A stretch of DNA of 64,000 bases, from positions 1 through 64,000 of the forward strand of contig NW_001914917.1 of the NCBI RefSeq assembly GCF_000208925.1, given 5' to 3'. Below the pieces are notes generated by a model. The model saw nothing but the letters and a program-made list of their open reading frames with translations. It searched no databases and was not told where the DNA came from. A program made the position numbers and the translations under genes. The stretch is from Entamoeba histolytica HM-1:IMSS (taxonomy: Eukaryota > Evosea > Mastigamoebida > Endamoebidae). This document shows positions 62,420 through 64,000 of this stretch, piece after piece; position 1 is the first letter of the stretch; every line of letters starts with the position of its first letter.

Positions 62420-62781
62420 AATAATAACATTTTATTAAATATTATCAAAAGAATAATTATTACAAAGATAAAATTATGGTTTTTATAATTCTATATTTAT
62501 AATTATAATAGTTCTTCTTATTTCCGAAGTTATTCGACGAAATAAAACAATATTAATTTATAGAAAAAAACTAACCAGACAATTATTTTAAATTTATTTC
62601 AAAATATAAATTTTTTCTTATTAAACTATAAAACTATATTTCATATTTGAGAATCAATAAAAAATAATAATAAATAACATCTCCAAAAAAAACTAAAAAA
62701 AAAAAAATAATTTTTACAAAAATAAAATAAGTAAAAAATAGAGTCAAAACTTGAAAAATAAAGAACTAAAAAAATTAAAAA

Positions 62782-63715
62782 ATGGCTGTTTGTTTCTTTT
62801 ATATTTTACTTAAAAAAGCCAATTATATATAATTTTATAATAAGTTTGAGATCTAAATGCAAAAAGTAATGTGAAAAAAATTGAAAACTGATTATTCAGG
62901 AAGATATTGCCAATTATTTCAATTCAATTTCAAGTTCTAACGAATGGGGCAAATACCTTGAAGATGCTGATGTTCGAGAAAAGGCTGAAGCATTACAAAA
63001 TGCTATGCTTGCATTTTCTGATATGAATACTGGTGCTGGTAAAATTGAAAATGGTAAAAAAGCATTAAAAATAGTTGTAGTTGGTGATGGTGCTGTTGGT
63101 AAAACTTGTCTGTTGTTAGCTTTTAGTAAAGGTGAAATCCCAACCGCTTATGTTCCAACAGTTTTTGAAAATTTCTCTCATGTTATGAAATATAAGAACG
63201 AAGAATTTATTCTTCATCTTTGGGATACTGCTGGTCAAGAAGAATATGATAGATTAAGACCATTAAGTTATGCTGATTCAGATGTCGTATTATTATGTTT
63301 TGCTGTGAATAATAGAACATCATTTGATAATATTTCAACTAAATGGGAACCAGAAATTAAACATTACATTGATACTGCAAAGACTGTTTTAGTTGGACTA
63401 AAAGTTGATCTTCGAAAAGATGGTTCTGATGATGTTACAAAACAAGAAGGTGATGATTTATGCCAAAAACTTGGGTGTGTTGCTTATATAGAAGCATCAT
63501 CAGTTGCTAAGATTGGTTTGAATGAAGTTTTTGAAAAGTCAGTTGATTGTATCTTCTCAAATAAACCTGTTCCCAAAGCTTCTGTTACAACTCAAGCAAA
63601 AAGTCAAGAAGTTTGTTTTTTATTTTTTTATAATTTATAATAATAAAAGAAATATTTTATCACTTACACTTAGAATACCCAACAAAAGAAAAAATCAAAA
63701 TGCCTTTTACAATAA
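62782..63715 (+). CDS. Rho-family GTPase with N-terminal extension (3 exons)
   Basis: Exons 62782-62787, 62900-63610 and 63674-63715 (252 residues). Introns are 112 and 63 nt, both GTTTGT...(C/T)AG. Exon 1 encodes only Met-Ala. The G domain starts at about residue 55: P-loop GDGAVGKTC, effector YVPTVFENF, DTAGQEEYDRLRPLSY, a GLKVDLRKDG nucleotide motif (Leu in place of the Thr of TKxD) and a Rho insert. The end is KKKSKCLLQ, a polybasic CaaX box gained only when the last intron is removed. The ~50-residue N-terminal extension (AEDIANYFNSISSS...) is acidic/helical and unusual for Rac/Rho. Actin control is the family role. The G4 change could alter nucleotide handling. A GAAC element lies 19 bases before the ATG. 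Confidence 0.82.
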
Positions 63716-63844
63716 AACGATTTTTTCATAGTAAGTTAGCAAGAAAAAGTTTCATTGAAATCATTTTATTTTTTAATATATTTTCTTTTCGATTTATTAT
63801 TTATGAAAAGTAAGTTTTCGTGATTTAAAAAAACGAATAATCAA

Positions 63845-64000
63845 TCAATTGTATTTTGAAATAAACAAAGATGAAGAGCCAGACTTTTCTTTGTCAATCA
63901 ACCAATTTCCTTTTAACTTAGGAATTGCTGGTGGGTAAATATATTTTTCAATACCAGGTTGAACATGGTTTGTACAATGATTATACCCATAGCTTTCCAT
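63845..64000 (-). CDS. 3' end of an unidentified gene (partial)
   Basis: 51 codons open to the window edge, ending at TGA (63847-63845): NHCTNHVQPGIEKYIYPPAIPK, then GNWLIDKEKSGSSS and a short tail. Codon use is gene-like, with less A/T bias than the flanks. The first codon at the edge happens to be ATG, but the gene may start further right. Family not recognised. Confidence 0.5.
   Translation of the reverse strand: MESYGYNHCTNHVQPGIEKYIYPPAIPKLKGNWLIDKEKSGSSSLFISKYN

Noticed and set aside
62231..62488. 85-residue plus-strand frame
   Set aside because: Hydrophobic, no family, begins with intergenic-type codons, and overlaps the structured RNA candidate.
1..64000. CRISPR arrays, operons, ribosome binding sites or bacterial insertion sequences
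   Set aside because: None seen; short introns and promoter type show a eukaryotic nuclear genome.
1..64000. Telomere or centromere repeats
   Set aside because: No canonical telomere arrays; isolated AAACCCT motifs are too few and not in tandem.

Overview
This is nuclear DNA of an amoebozoan parasite of the genus Entamoeba; the species cannot be fixed from the window. The evidence is as follows. The DNA is extremely AT-rich (intergenic DNA is almost only A and T). Introns are short (about 46-112 nt), nearly all starting GTTTG and ending TAG, CAG or AAG. Core promoters carry a TATTTAAA-like box and a GAAC element a few tens of bases before the ATG. There are decayed non-LTR retrotransposons with a restriction-enzyme-like endonuclease (EhLINE type), and families such as TLDc, M60-like peptidase and TMK-like surface proteins. 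Genes are single transcription units on both strands, not operons. A 100-N assembly gap lies at 52536-52635.

Layout. The first 20 kb is accessory DNA. It holds a coiled-coil/TLDc gene (949-2034), a near full-length but dead LINE (about 2760-7540), a secreted, probably GPI-anchored Ser/Thr/Gln-rich protein (8870-9928), a second 5'-truncated dead LINE (about 10441-13552), a four-exon PP6-regulatory-subunit-like gene (13889-15633), a small decayed ORF, and an endogenous CRESS-DNA-virus-like Rep gene (17592-19010) with an origin-like repeat cluster upstream.

From 20.8 to 46.3 kb the DNA is gene-dense. In order it encodes a GH25 lysozyme with a long basic tail, a TBC Rab-GAP, a PIG-L deacetylase, UGGT, a C2-domain protein, a CYRI/FAM49 homologue, ribosomal proteins eL33 and eL37 (divergent pair), an SLC13-like transporter, a PPP phosphatase, a Ras-family GTPase, an LMBR1-like membrane protein, a large TULIP-like/PqiA protein and an M60-like peptidase. 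Several work in the secretory or endomembrane system (UGGT, PIG-L, TBC, TULIP-PqiA). Others act in actin or motility signalling (CYRI, Ras, and the Rho protein at the right end).

From 46.3 to 52.5 kb there is a gene desert rich in mobile-element remains: two diverged SINE-like copies that share their 3' end with the LINE, a 665-bp insertion flanked by a perfect 19-bp direct repeat, and a tRNA-Ile(UAU)-like sequence. One end of the 665-bp insertion can fold into a double pseudoknot with the strand order of HDV-family ribozymes, which is the most striking observation here. The last 11 kb holds an Hsp70 fragment cut by the gap, an unknown charged protein, a zinc-finger/IPT protein, a TMK-like receptor without kinase, a DEK-like chromatin protein, a possible small RNA, a Rho GTPase with a two-codon first exon, and the 3' end of another gene.

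Gene models with introns were rebuilt by eye from splice signals, reading frame and family alignment. All family names come from recognition of sequence motifs, not from a database search.
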